From positions 1-31,435 of the forward strand of contig JAVBKV010000059.1 in NCBI GenBank assembly GCA_031553885.1: 31,435 nt of DNA. The letters run 5' to 3'. Shown one piece after another: positions 15,282 to 23,281 of the stretch. Positions within the stretch are counted from its first letter, which is position 1. Each line of letters starts with the position of its first letter. Both the position numbers and the translations under genes were made by a program. The DNA comes from JAVBKV01 sp031553885. GTDB taxonomy: Bacteria; Bacteroidota; Bacteroidia; Bacteroidales; Azobacteroidaceae. Under the pieces are notes generated by a model. That model did no database searches. It saw only the letters and a list, made by a program, of their open reading frames with translations, and was not told where the DNA came from.

Positions 15282-15692
15282 TTATTTTTCCAGTAGTTCG
15301 TTCAGATCGGCAATCGTTGTTTCCAGTGTTGTTCCGGGAGGATATGCTTTCGTGAATCCCATGGCTTTGAAACGTTTTTCCACTTCCAGGAAATCTTGTT
15401 TTCCTACCACCAGATTACCTCCTACCACCAGGGGAATATTTTTGAGTCCGGCTTCATCGCACTTTGCTCTCAATCCGTAACAGTCGATTTCTCCGTGACC
15501 ATACAGGGAAGATACAAGGATAGCGTCTGCATTGGTTTCCAGCGCTGCATCGATAAACTCTTCCTGTGATACCATAACTCCCAGGTTGACTACATTGAAT
15601 CCTGCGTCTTGTAAGGCAAAAGCCAGAATTTTATTACCAACGGCATGTACATCTGCTCCGATAACTCCCGTAATGATAGTTTTTGTCTTCAT
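15282..15692 (-). CDS. glmS: Glutamate mutase sigma (cobalamin-binding) subunit
   Basis: A 136-residue protein close to the usual 137. It has the B12-binding signature GADVHAVG with D14, H16 (the cobalt ligand) and G19, then SLYGHGE and PLVVGGNLVVG, which complete the DxHxxG...S...GG pattern. It holds adenosylcobalamin base-off and joins the epsilon dimer. The open frame could start 19 codons earlier at 15749, but that ATG lies on the predicted -7 promoter element. The start at 15692 (MKTKTIITGVIG) fits the family. This is the first gene of the nine-gene methylaspartate operon. Confidence 0.95.
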   Translation of the reverse strand: MKTKTIITGVIGADVHAVGNKILAFALQDAGFNVVNLGVMVSQEEFIDAALETNADAILVSSLYGHGEIDCYGLRAKCDEAGLKNIPLVVGGNLVVGKQDFLEVEKRFKAMGFTKAYPPGTTLETTIADLNELLEK

Positions 15693-15746
15693 AAGATAGA
15701 TGAATATTGTGTGGCATTTTTCAGCCAATTCCTTTATTTCTGCAGG

Positions 15747-15754
15747 CAAATATA
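15747..15754 (-). promoter_or_regulatory. Probable -7 element of the methylaspartate operon
   Basis: TATATTTG on the minus strand (15754-15747) fits TAnnTTTG. The -33 region is poor, lacking a clear TTG. Transcription would start near 15740, leaving a leader of about 50 nt before glmS. That is too short for a cobalamin riboswitch. Confidence 0.5.
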
Positions 15755-15947
15755 CAAAGTAAACCTGATATCTAACCTGTTTATAATAAATAAATTCTAG
15801 GTAATAAAGACGATTTTTGAGCGGAATGGAACAGGTTGAATTTGAAAGATGAAATTTATTTTTTGATTAAGGAAAACAAGTGTAATTTATTTGAATAAAA
15901 ACTGTCAAATTGAATCAAAATCAATTGGAAAAATTATGAAGTGAAAA
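15755..15947. other. AT-rich intergenic region upstream of glmS
   Basis: About 200 bases between the operon promoter and the terminator of the small exported-protein gene. No gene and no conserved cobalamin-riboswitch features were seen, and no sigma-54 (TGGCAC-N5-TTGC) match was noticed by eye. Confidence 0.4.
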
Positions 15948-15996
15948 ATAAAAAAAACGGTAAACAGCTATTTTCAGTTATCTGCTGTTTACCGTT
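15948..15996 (-). terminator. Rho-independent terminator of the exported-protein gene
   Basis: AACGGTAAACAGC (15956-15968) pairs perfectly with GCTGTTTACCGTT (15984-15996). On the minus strand the stem is followed by eight T (15956-15949). It lies 20 bases after the stop of the 114-residue gene. Confidence 0.88.
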
Positions 15997-16015
15997 CGTC
16001 CTGCTTTTTGCATAT

Positions 16016-16360
16016 TTACTTTACTTCATCTTCTTTAGGAACTACAGTTCCGTCTTCATTTAACAGGACAACCTTTTCACTTTGATCGGTTTTGGACAGA
16101 AGTGTGACTTTGGTTTGCTTCTTTTCAACATTGTAAGCAAGGGCTTTTACGGTGTATTCATTTTCGTAGGTTTTAATAGCCGCTTGTACTTTCTCATTCA
16201 ATTCTTCCAGTTTGATTTCTTTGAAACCATCGTCTGTTTGGTTTACAATGGTTTGACTGACTGTATCTTCCTTCACTTGTCCTTGTACATTATCTTGTGC
16301 CTGGACGAAGAAACAAAGGCCTGACATTATCAGGGCGATTGAAAAAATGATCTTTTTCAT
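16016..16360 (-). CDS. Small exported protein of unknown function
   Basis: A 114-residue protein with a signal peptide (KKIIFSIALIMSGLCFFVQAQ, cleavage near residue 21). The mature part is about 92 residues and acidic, with a pattern KLEELNEKVQAAIKTYENEYTVKALAYNVEKKQTKVTLL that recalls the short helix-then-strands units of PepSY-like periplasmic domains common in Bacteroidetes. That resemblance is weak. It is monocistronic with its own strong terminator and is divergent from the sensor kinase gene, so a link to that two-component system is possible but unproven. Confidence 0.7.
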   Translation of the reverse strand: MKKIIFSIALIMSGLCFFVQAQDNVQGQVKEDTVSQTIVNQTDDGFKEIKLEELNEKVQAAIKTYENEYTVKALAYNVEKKQTKVTLLSKTDQSEKVVLLNEDGTVVPKEDEVK

Positions 16361-16589
16361 GACTCTAAAATTTAATTGGTGAATAAATAATTTTATTGTT
16401 TATCGTTACGTTTAAAAAAGAACAAGCATTGTACCGATAGGGGTGAATTAATTTCTTTGTTTCTTCTAATAGATTGAAAATTAGCTTTATATAAAAGAAG
16501 AGCCTTTGATGCTGTTTTTTCTGACAGGTGTGGAATAGTAGAAAATTTCTATCTTTTTATGTGTGGAACTCTGATAAAATGTTGTGTGG

Positions 16590-18968
16590 ATGAAAAGAAC
16601 GATTGAAAGTAAGATTCGTTTTAATGCGGTTTTGATATACGTGATAGTAGCTGTTATCTGCTGCGGGATGATCCTTTTTATTTATAAATTCAGGAGTAAT
16701 ATAGATAGTCAGCGTGACAATATAGAACAATATCAACAGGAACTTTTGCTGACAAAAGAGTTGGTACTGGTTATTAATCAGGCTCAGTCCGAGGCGAATC
16801 TGTATGCTGTAACCAAGCGGACAGCTCACTTCAGGCAATTCCGTCAGGAGCTTATCCGTGTAGACCAGTTTGTCGATTCGCTGACTTCAATTGAAAAAGA
16901 GCCTTTTCAACAGGAATTGTTGCAGGAAGTCGCCGGGCTTCTTCAGGAAAAAGGCCGGATTATTTCAGCATTGAATAAGCAATTCAACAGCGATACTCCC
17001 CTTGATTCTATTTATGAAAAGCTGAATGCTTATGAACCGGAAATAAAAGCCGACTCGCTCCAGGTGACAACTACTATCAAGGATACGGTTATTCATGAGA
17101 CACCCCGGAAAGGATTCTGGAAGAGACTTTCAGAGGCTTTTTCTCCTCCTGAAAAAAAGGATACGGTGGTTGTCATATCGATGACCCAGGTCGATACAAT
17201 GAAGGTCTCCCAACCAGATAGCTTACCTGCCACTTCAGAAATGAACCAACTTACCGAGCAGGCAAGGAAAGATTACAAAGATCGGATAAACACTATCGAA
17301 CATCAGATTATCGATTTGTTAGAAGCCGATCAGAAACTTTCTTCCCGGATTGCCGATCTTATTATTGAACTGTACAACCGGACGTTGTTTTCTCGTCTGG
17401 AAGAAATCCGGAAAAGCGAACAACTGATCCGCCAGAATAATACTTACTCGATTGCCGGAGGAATCATTGCCTTGGTGTTGATATTGGTGTTTATATTATT
17501 GATTATTAATGATGTGAATAAGGGCTATGAAGCACGTAAAGCACTTGAAGAGGCCAATATCCGGGCTCAACAGATAATGGAAAGCCGGCACCAGTTGTTA
17601 CTATCTGTTTCCCATGATATCAAAACGCCTCTGAATTCGATTCTGGGGTACCTGGAGTTAAGCAATCACGACAAGGCATTATCTCAAAATGAATTACGTT
17701 CCATGCAGAATTCCGGAAAATACATGTATTCTTTACTGGAAAACTTGTTGGAATTCTCGAGCCTGGAACAGGGAACGCTGAATGCTATAGGTACGGATTT
17801 TAATTTTCGTTCATGTTGTGAGGAAATCGTGGAAATTTGCCGGCCACTTGCTTTGCAGAAAGGCCTTGACTTTGAATATTATCCGGATTTTGATGAAGCG
17901 TTGTTTATCCATTCCGATCCGCTTAAATTGAAGCAGATCATGATTAATATTCTTTCTAATTCAATCAAATACACCCTTTCCGGGAGTGTTGATTTTCGGG
18001 TAAGCTACCGGGAGGGCCGGATTGATTTTGAAGTGAGAGATACGGGAGTTGGTATTCCTGAAGAACAAATTCCTGTACTTTTCAAACCGTTTGCCAGGGT
18101 TGAGAAAAACAGTTCCCTGGCCGAAGGCAGTGGGCTGGGGATGTATGTAGTCAAGGGGCTTACGGAACTTCTGGGAGGGAAAATATCGCTAACTTCGGTT
18201 GTCGGTCAGGGGACAAGAGTCCGGGTGGAGATTCTCGCAAAGAGCGTAGTTGTTAAAAAGATACTGATATCCAGGAAGATATTGATTGTAGATGATGATT
18301 ATTCGTTTTTGATGATGCTTCGGAATATGCTCATCCGGTTGGGACATGAAGTCCATTTTTGCACAATTCTGGCTGAGTTTGAAAAACTTCTACCTGAAAT
18401 CGGACAATACGATACCATATTGACCGATATGGAAATGGGACTGGTTTCCGGAGTTGATCTGTTGAAAATGATACGGAATACAGGTATACCCATGAATGTT
18501 ATCCTGATGACGGCCCGAAGCGATTTCGGTCCGGATAAGGCGCATGAAGCAGGGTTTGATTCTTATTTGCAAAAACCGGTAACCATCTCTTCGCTTGCCC
18601 GGGTGCTGGGCTGTGCTGAACCTCCGGATTTTGAATACGATTTGTTGGGAGTTATGTTTGATGATGACGCGGATGCAATCCGGGAAATATTGGAAATTTT
18701 TGTTCATTCAACAGAAGAACATATCAGGAGTCTGCAAAAGGCCTGTTTGTCCGGAAATTTTGCTCAGGTACAGGCTCTTTGCCATAAAATGCTCCCGATG
18801 TTTATGCAGATCGGAGTGAAAGAAACTACTGTGTTTTTACAGAAAATGGATGTTCTGCGTTCAGAAGGAGAGGAGAAATACCCTTCCTGGAAAGAGGATC
18901 TTGGTGATTTTATTCAAAAAGCGGAAGTTTTGATCGGGCAGATAAGGAAACAATACCTGCAGAGTTAA
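16590..18968 (+). CDS. Hybrid sensor histidine kinase with receiver and HPt domains
   Basis: An inner-membrane sensor of about 792 residues (numbering below counts from a possible GTG at 16584; the ATG at 16590 is preferred). TM1 lies at 14-34, a largely helical sensor region at 35-287, and TM2 at 288-310. HisKA has H344 in SVSHDIKTPLNS. HATPase has an N box near N459, DTGVGIP (486-492) and GSGLGM (515-520). The receiver (564-676) has D615 and K664. The tail (685-790) is an HPt domain with H734 in CHKMLPMFMQIG. This suggests a multistep phosphorelay inside one protein, possibly ending on the sigma-54 regulator encoded head-on. The signal is unknown. Its stop codon overlaps that of the regulator gene. 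Confidence 0.92.
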   Translation: MKRTIESKIRFNAVLIYVIVAVICCGMILFIYKFRSNIDSQRDNIEQYQQELLLTKELVLVINQAQSEANLYAVTKRTAHFRQFRQELIRVDQFVDSLTSIEKEPFQQELLQEVAGLLQEKGRIISALNKQFNSDTPLDSIYEKLNAYEPEIKADSLQVTTTIKDTVIHETPRKGFWKRLSEAFSPPEKKDTVVVISMTQVDTMKVSQPDSLPATSEMNQLTEQARKDYKDRINTIEHQIIDLLEADQKLSSRIADLIIELYNRTLFSRLEEIRKSEQLIRQNNTYSIAGGIIALVLILVFILLIINDVNKGYEARKALEEANIRAQQIMESRHQLLLSVSHDIKTPLNSILGYLELSNHDKALSQNELRSMQNSGKYMYSLLENLLEFSSLEQGTLNAIGTDFNFRSCCEEIVEICRPLALQKGLDFEYYPDFDEALFIHSDPLKLKQIMINILSNSIKYTLSGSVDFRVSYREGRIDFEVRDTGVGIPEEQIPVLFKPFARVEKNSSLAEGSGLGMYVVKGLTELLGGKISLTSVVGQGTRVRVEILAKSVVVKKILISRKILIVDDDYSFLMMLRNMLIRLGHEVHFCTILAEFEKLLPEIGQYDTILTDMEMGLVSGVDLLKMIRNTGIPMNVILMTARSDFGPDKAHEAGFDSYLQKPVTISSLARVLGCAEPPDFEYDLLGVMFDDDADAIREILEIFVHSTEEHIRSLQKACLSGNFAQVQALCHKMLPMFMQIGVKETTVFLQKMDVLRSEGEEKYPSWKEDLGDFIQKAEVLIGQIRKQYLQS

Positions 18969-20287
18969 AGCTGGATACCGTGCCGGTGTATTTTATTATA
19001 GAGTGTTTTCCGGTCGATTTTCAGTAAACGTGCCGCTGCCGCTTTATTCCCCTGTGCGATCTGGATCGCTGTTTCTATTTGCTCCCGTTCGTTTTCCGGC
19101 CGTAATGCCATATCGGCTTCCAGTAAGGAGGTCGACAGAAAGTCAGGTAGATTATCACGTGTAATTTCATCGGTCTGGGTAAACAGCGCCGCTCTTCTTA
19201 TCACATTCCTCAGTTCCCGGAGATTGCCGCTCCAGTGGTATTGTTTCAGCAGTTGCAGGGCCTCTTCGGAAAATCCCCTGATCTGCTTTTCCAGTTCTTC
19301 ATTGGCTTTTTCAAGAAAATGAGAAGCAAAAACAGGAATATCGCATGCCCGTTCACGGAGTGGAGGAACAGCTATCGAAAACTCATTCAGTCGGTGGTAC
19401 AGATCTTCTCTGAAACGCCCTTCGGTAATGGCTGTTTCCAGGTTTTCGTTGGTAGCCGCGATGATCCTTACATCGACGGGGATGTCAGTAGCGGAACCGA
19501 CCGGACGTATTTTCAGTTCCTGTAAAGCCCGTAAAAGCTGGACCTGCACTTCATAAGGAAGATTGCCTATTTCATCCAGGAAGACAGTGCCTCCATCGGC
19601 TTGTTCAAAAACTCCTTTTTTATCCGATATGGCTGACGTAAAAGATCCTTTCAGATGCCCGAAAAGTTCACTGGGAGCCAGTTCTTTGGAGAAGCTTCCA
19701 CAATCGACGGCTATAAACGGAGCTGTTTTTCTCCGGCTCATTTCGTGAATCATCCGGGCAGCCGATTCCTTGCCGGTACCGCTTTCTCCGGTAATCAGAA
19801 CAGACATACGGGTCGGGGCTACGATCCGTATGTGTTCATACATTTGTTTGGCAGACTGACTTTTACCTGTGATAATTGCTGATGGAACCGAGGGGTTGTT
19901 TGTATTCTCTTTGCCGGACAGGGAATCCGGATTCAGGGCTTGTTCTATTTTTTGTTTGAGTAATGTAGGGTTGATCGGTTTTTCAAGATAGTCAAAAGCT
20001 CCGAATTTAATGGCGGAAACAGCGCTCTGTATTTCCCCGTAACTGGTCATGATAATGACGGGAGTTTTTCTTTTTTGCTCATTAAACCAGGTCAATAACA
20101 TGATCCCGTCACCGTCCGGAAGTCGCAGGTCGGTCAGGATTAATGAGAAAGAATTTTTCAGAACTTCACGTTTGGCTTGTTCTGCCGTTACGGACAAAGC
20201 CACCTCAAAACCATTTTTTTTGAGCCAGTTTTGCAGTAATGCTCCGAATGAGATATCGTCTTCAACAATTAAAATTCTACGCTTCAT
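18965..20287 (-). CDS. Sigma-54-type (NtrC family) response regulator
   Basis: A 440-residue protein with three domains. The receiver (1-118) has acceptor D53 and K103. The AAA+ domain (about 138-375) has Walker A GESGTGKE (167-174), Walker B GGTVFLDEIG (232-241) and the ATN motif (278-280). A Fis-type helix-turn-helix occupies about 403-437 (GNKAAAARLLKIDRKTLYNK). The sigma-54 contact loop reads GSFTSA (214-219) instead of GAFTGA; the key Phe-Thr pair remains. It would activate sigma-54 promoters when phosphorylated. The convergent hybrid kinase is the obvious partner; the shared four-base end supports a fixed pairing. Target genes cannot be read from the window. Confidence 0.93.
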   Translation of the reverse strand: MKRRILIVEDDISFGALLQNWLKKNGFEVALSVTAEQAKREVLKNSFSLILTDLRLPDGDGIMLLTWFNEQKRKTPVIIMTSYGEIQSAVSAIKFGAFDYLEKPINPTLLKQKIEQALNPDSLSGKENTNNPSVPSAIITGKSQSAKQMYEHIRIVAPTRMSVLITGESGTGKESAARMIHEMSRRKTAPFIAVDCGSFSKELAPSELFGHLKGSFTSAISDKKGVFEQADGGTVFLDEIGNLPYEVQVQLLRALQELKIRPVGSATDIPVDVRIIAATNENLETAITEGRFREDLYHRLNEFSIAVPPLRERACDIPVFASHFLEKANEELEKQIRGFSEEALQLLKQYHWSGNLRELRNVIRRAALFTQTDEITRDNLPDFLSTSLLEADMALRPENEREQIETAIQIAQGNKAAAARLLKIDRKTLYNKIHRHGIQL

Positions 20288-20360
20288 AGTTTATCATTCT
20301 ACGGATATACAAATAAAGCGATTTTCTTGTTAAAAAACAACTAAGATCATTTAATAAAAG

Positions 20361-22283
20361 TTATCTTCTGACCAAAGGCGCTGATTCTCTTGTAACACTG
20401 GAAGGGTCCAGGTCCAGGATGCGGGAATCGGAAGTAGCGAATTTTTTGATCACCGAGTAAAGCGACAGAACCGTTTTTTTGCTGAAAGACAATTTCAATG
20501 AGTTTCTCATGATCCGATCGACCACGACAAAGCGAAAGTCCCCTGTAATCTGATTACTCCTCAGGGAAGGATAACGACTTGTCAGGTCCACTTCTTCCCG
20601 TTCTTCCATTTCATGAGCGATTTTCTTGATATAATCGTCCACATGAAGGCCTAATTTGAATCCGGCTGTAATAACTACCCTGAAGATTTTTTTATCGACG
20701 TAAGGAATTACTTTATATTCAAATTCATAGGGTTCGTCACTACGCACCAGGTACACAAACCAATAAGTGTCGGCTCTTTTGGGTTGCCTGTGAATCAAGG
20801 AGTAAACAATTTTACTTTCAATTTCCGTTTTATATTTGGCCCGGGTGACATACACCAGGTGAGTAGCATATTTAGGTATCTCCCTATCTTCACTCAATTC
20901 ATCGATAATGGGTATGACCGGCATGATTTTTTCGTAGGTAACGCAACGGTTTTTAATCCTTCGTCCGTTGTACCAGATATACATAATGAAAAACAATATT
21001 CCGGCAATCAGAATGGTAATAAACCCCCCATGCATGAATTTGATGCTGTTGGCCACAAGAAATCCTGTTTCGACGGTTAGAAAACAGAGGGTAATCGGGA
21101 TTGTTCTCCAGAGAGAAAAATTCTTGGACCGCATATAAAGAAAGAGCAGCAGGGTAGTCATCAACATGGTAATGGAGATGGAAAGACCGTAAGCAGCTTC
21201 CATGTTGGAGGATGATTGGAATATGATAATGATCAGAATACAGAGGATCATCAATACATAATTGATATCCGGAATGAACATTTGTCCCCGTACTTCAGTA
21301 GGATATTTAATTTTGATATTAGGCCAGAGGTCTAATGAAACCGCCTCGGCAATAATGGTAAAAGATCCGCTGATCAACGCCTGGCTGGCAATGATGGCCG
21401 CAAAAGTCGCCATCGTTACCCCGACGATAAAAAACCAAGAAGGCATGATCTCAAAGAAAGGATTGATATTCGGCACAATAGAATCCGGATGGGTAATTAC
21501 CCAGGCACCTTGTCCCAAGTAGTTTAATATCAGGGTTGTTTTGACAAATACCCAGGAAGTGCGGATGTTGTTTAGTCCACAGTGTCCTAAATCCGAATAT
21601 AAGGCTTCTGCTCCTGTAGTACAAAGGAAGATTGCTCCTAAAATAATTAAAATATGAGGTGATGAGATCAGGAAACGGATGGCGTAAAGCGGATTAAATG
21701 CTTTGGCAATCTCCGGATATTCGATGAAATGAACCAATCCCAATACTCCCAGCATAATGAACCACCCCAGCATAATAACTCCGAAAAACCTGCCCAGAGA
21801 AGCGGTTCCAAAGGGTTGTAGCATGAAAAGGATGATAATAATACCTACGGCGACGGGAATTACGGGGACAGATGTATAGACATTATGCAATCCTTCTATG
21901 GCCGACATGACCGTAATGGATGGCGTAATCACTCCGTCGGCCAGCAAAGTGGCAGCTCCGACAGCAGCGATGATGTAAGCCCACCGGTATTTTTTCCGGA
22001 TAAGAGCAAACAAGGAAAGAATACCACCTTCACCCTTGTTGTCTGCTTTCAGGGTGATCAGTACATATTTGATAGTGGTTTGAAGAGTTAAAGTCCAGAT
22101 CACACACGAAACGGCCCCGATGATATATTCCGGATGGTTATGCGGCAAAGCATTCAGTACCGCTTTCATAACGTAAAGAGGGGAAGTTCCGATATCACCA
22201 TAGACAATTCCTATGGCAATAATGATACCCATGAACCGGAAAGGAGTACTTTTAGAATGAATAGGCATGTGCTTTTGTCTCAT
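20361..22283 (-). CDS. kup: Kup-family potassium transporter
   Basis: A 640-residue polytopic membrane protein of the KUP/HAK/KT family, which takes up potassium by proton symport. The family's first-helix signature GIVYGDIGTSPLYV is at about 24-37, followed by NKGEGGILSLFALIR and GVITPSITVMSAIEG. About twelve hydrophobic segments are followed by a soluble C-terminal region of about 190 residues. The length is normal. The start could be M1 or M6; both precede the conserved block. It is on the same strand as the DUF6599 gene upstream but separated by 131 nt that include a heptamer repeat, so co-transcription is uncertain. Confidence 0.94.
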   Translation of the reverse strand: MRQKHMPIHSKSTPFRFMGIIIAIGIVYGDIGTSPLYVMKAVLNALPHNHPEYIIGAVSCVIWTLTLQTTIKYVLITLKADNKGEGGILSLFALIRKKYRWAYIIAAVGAATLLADGVITPSITVMSAIEGLHNVYTSVPVIPVAVGIIIILFMLQPFGTASLGRFFGVIMLGWFIMLGVLGLVHFIEYPEIAKAFNPLYAIRFLISSPHILIILGAIFLCTTGAEALYSDLGHCGLNNIRTSWVFVKTTLILNYLGQGAWVITHPDSIVPNINPFFEIMPSWFFIVGVTMATFAAIIASQALISGSFTIIAEAVSLDLWPNIKIKYPTEVRGQMFIPDINYVLMILCILIIIIFQSSSNMEAAYGLSISITMLMTTLLLFLYMRSKNFSLWRTIPITLCFLTVETGFLVANSIKFMHGGFITILIAGILFFIMYIWYNGRRIKNRCVTYEKIMPVIPIIDELSEDREIPKYATHLVYVTRAKYKTEIESKIVYSLIHRQPKRADTYWFVYLVRSDEPYEFEYKVIPYVDKKIFRVVITAGFKLGLHVDDYIKKIAHEMEEREEVDLTSRYPSLRSNQITGDFRFVVVDRIMRNSLKLSFSKKTVLSLYSVIKKFATSDSRILDLDPSSVTRESAPLVRR

Positions 22284-22380
22284 GTTATTCTTGCTTTCGG
22301 ACTTCGGTTATAACAAAACAGCAGTCGCTTTGGTTGATTAATTTCATACATACAAAATCACACACCTCCATTTTTTCTCT

Positions 22381-22413
22381 TCTCAACCCTTAATTCTTAA
22401 CTCTTAACTCTTT
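22381..22413 (-). repeat. Heptamer repeat array after the DUF6599 gene
   Basis: On the minus strand the sequence reads GAGTTAA GAGTTAA GAATTAA GGGTTGAG. TTA triplets on the plus strand start at 22390, 22397 and 22404, exactly seven apart. It begins within a few bases of the DUF6599 stop codon and has the same polarity relative to that gene as the other arrays. Confidence 0.75.
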
Positions 22414-22414
22414 T

Positions 22415-23281
22415 CTATTGCAACTTAACCTGATTCAGGTAATTAATGACCTCCGGTTCTATGTCTTCCCCGCTTTCATCAAAGATACCTGCAATATAAC
22501 GTCCGTGCCAGATACAAGGAATATTTCCATTGAATTTATCCCTGATCAGTAACGGACCTTCAGAAAGCGCTTCTGGTTGTTTGGTAAATGCAAGGTATTG
22601 TTTCAGGATTGCTTGTGCTCCTTCTTTGCTTTTTCCGTCTATAATGAATCCTTGTATCTTTTTTCCGTAATAATCATAGTCACAGGTATAGACACATTTT
22701 AAAAATTCATGACCGATATAGTTGGCAGTAATATAAGACTGGGAATAGGATAACCTCACTTCTGCCGGAAAAAAACGGAAGAGATCCGGATACTTGGCTT
22801 GCGGATCTATTTTATCGGCAAAAGCTTTCCCTATTTCACGCAGGGCTTGTCCGGTTGCTTCCGATTCATTATTAGCCTGCATTTTTACATACATGCATCC
22901 GGAGAAGAAATAGAGGCCTGTATTATCTCCCTGCGCCTCTCCTCCAATGGGATAGTAGGTCATACCGGAGGAGCGTTCGGAAGCATACATGCCGAATGCA
23001 TCTTCCGGTGTGGCATGCCGGTAAGCTTGTATCGTGATGTAGTCTTCTCCTTTTTTGTATTCCATGGAAGTCATTTCCTGAAAATTATTTTCCAGAAATA
23101 AAGGAGCTGCCCCGTTGATACGGACATATAAATTTTCCCGGTTAAAAACCTCCCGGTCGGAAGATAATTTCCAACCGGATAATTGAGGCAGGAAAGATTG
23201 TAATTCCTGCGGAGTCTGTGCATAACCTTGCTCTACGCTTAAGAGCAAGGTTATAAGCAAGTATAAAAAATAATGTTTCAT
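22415..23281 (-). CDS. DUF6599-like exported protein
   Basis: A 288-residue protein with a signal peptide (HYFLYLLITLLLSVEQGYAQ, cleavage near residue 21). The mature protein has blocks NLYVRINGAAPLFLENNFQEM and ATPEDAFGMYASERS that I associate with the DUF6599 family; the function of that family is not known. The start codon overlaps the stop of the aldo/keto reductase gene by one base (TGATG), so the two are translationally coupled. It may act in the periplasm with the Tat-exported reductase. Confidence 0.75.
   Translation of the reverse strand: MKHYFLYLLITLLLSVEQGYAQTPQELQSFLPQLSGWKLSSDREVFNRENLYVRINGAAPLFLENNFQEMTSMEYKKGEDYITIQAYRHATPEDAFGMYASERSSGMTYYPIGGEAQGDNTGLYFFSGCMYVKMQANNESEATGQALREIGKAFADKIDPQAKYPDLFRFFPAEVRLSYSQSYITANYIGHEFLKCVYTCDYDYYGKKIQGFIIDGKSKEGAQAILKQYLAFTKQPEALSEGPLLIRDKFNGNIPCIWHGRYIAGIFDESGEDIEPEVINYLNQVKLQ

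Noticed and set aside
15693..15749. Earlier start for glutamate mutase sigma subunit
   Set aside because: The upstream ATG lies on the predicted -7 promoter element, and the 136-residue form matches the family length with the cobalt ligand at H16.
15755..16015. Cobalamin riboswitch upstream of glmS
   Set aside because: No conserved B12-box-like sequence or suitable leader length was seen between the promoter and the gene.
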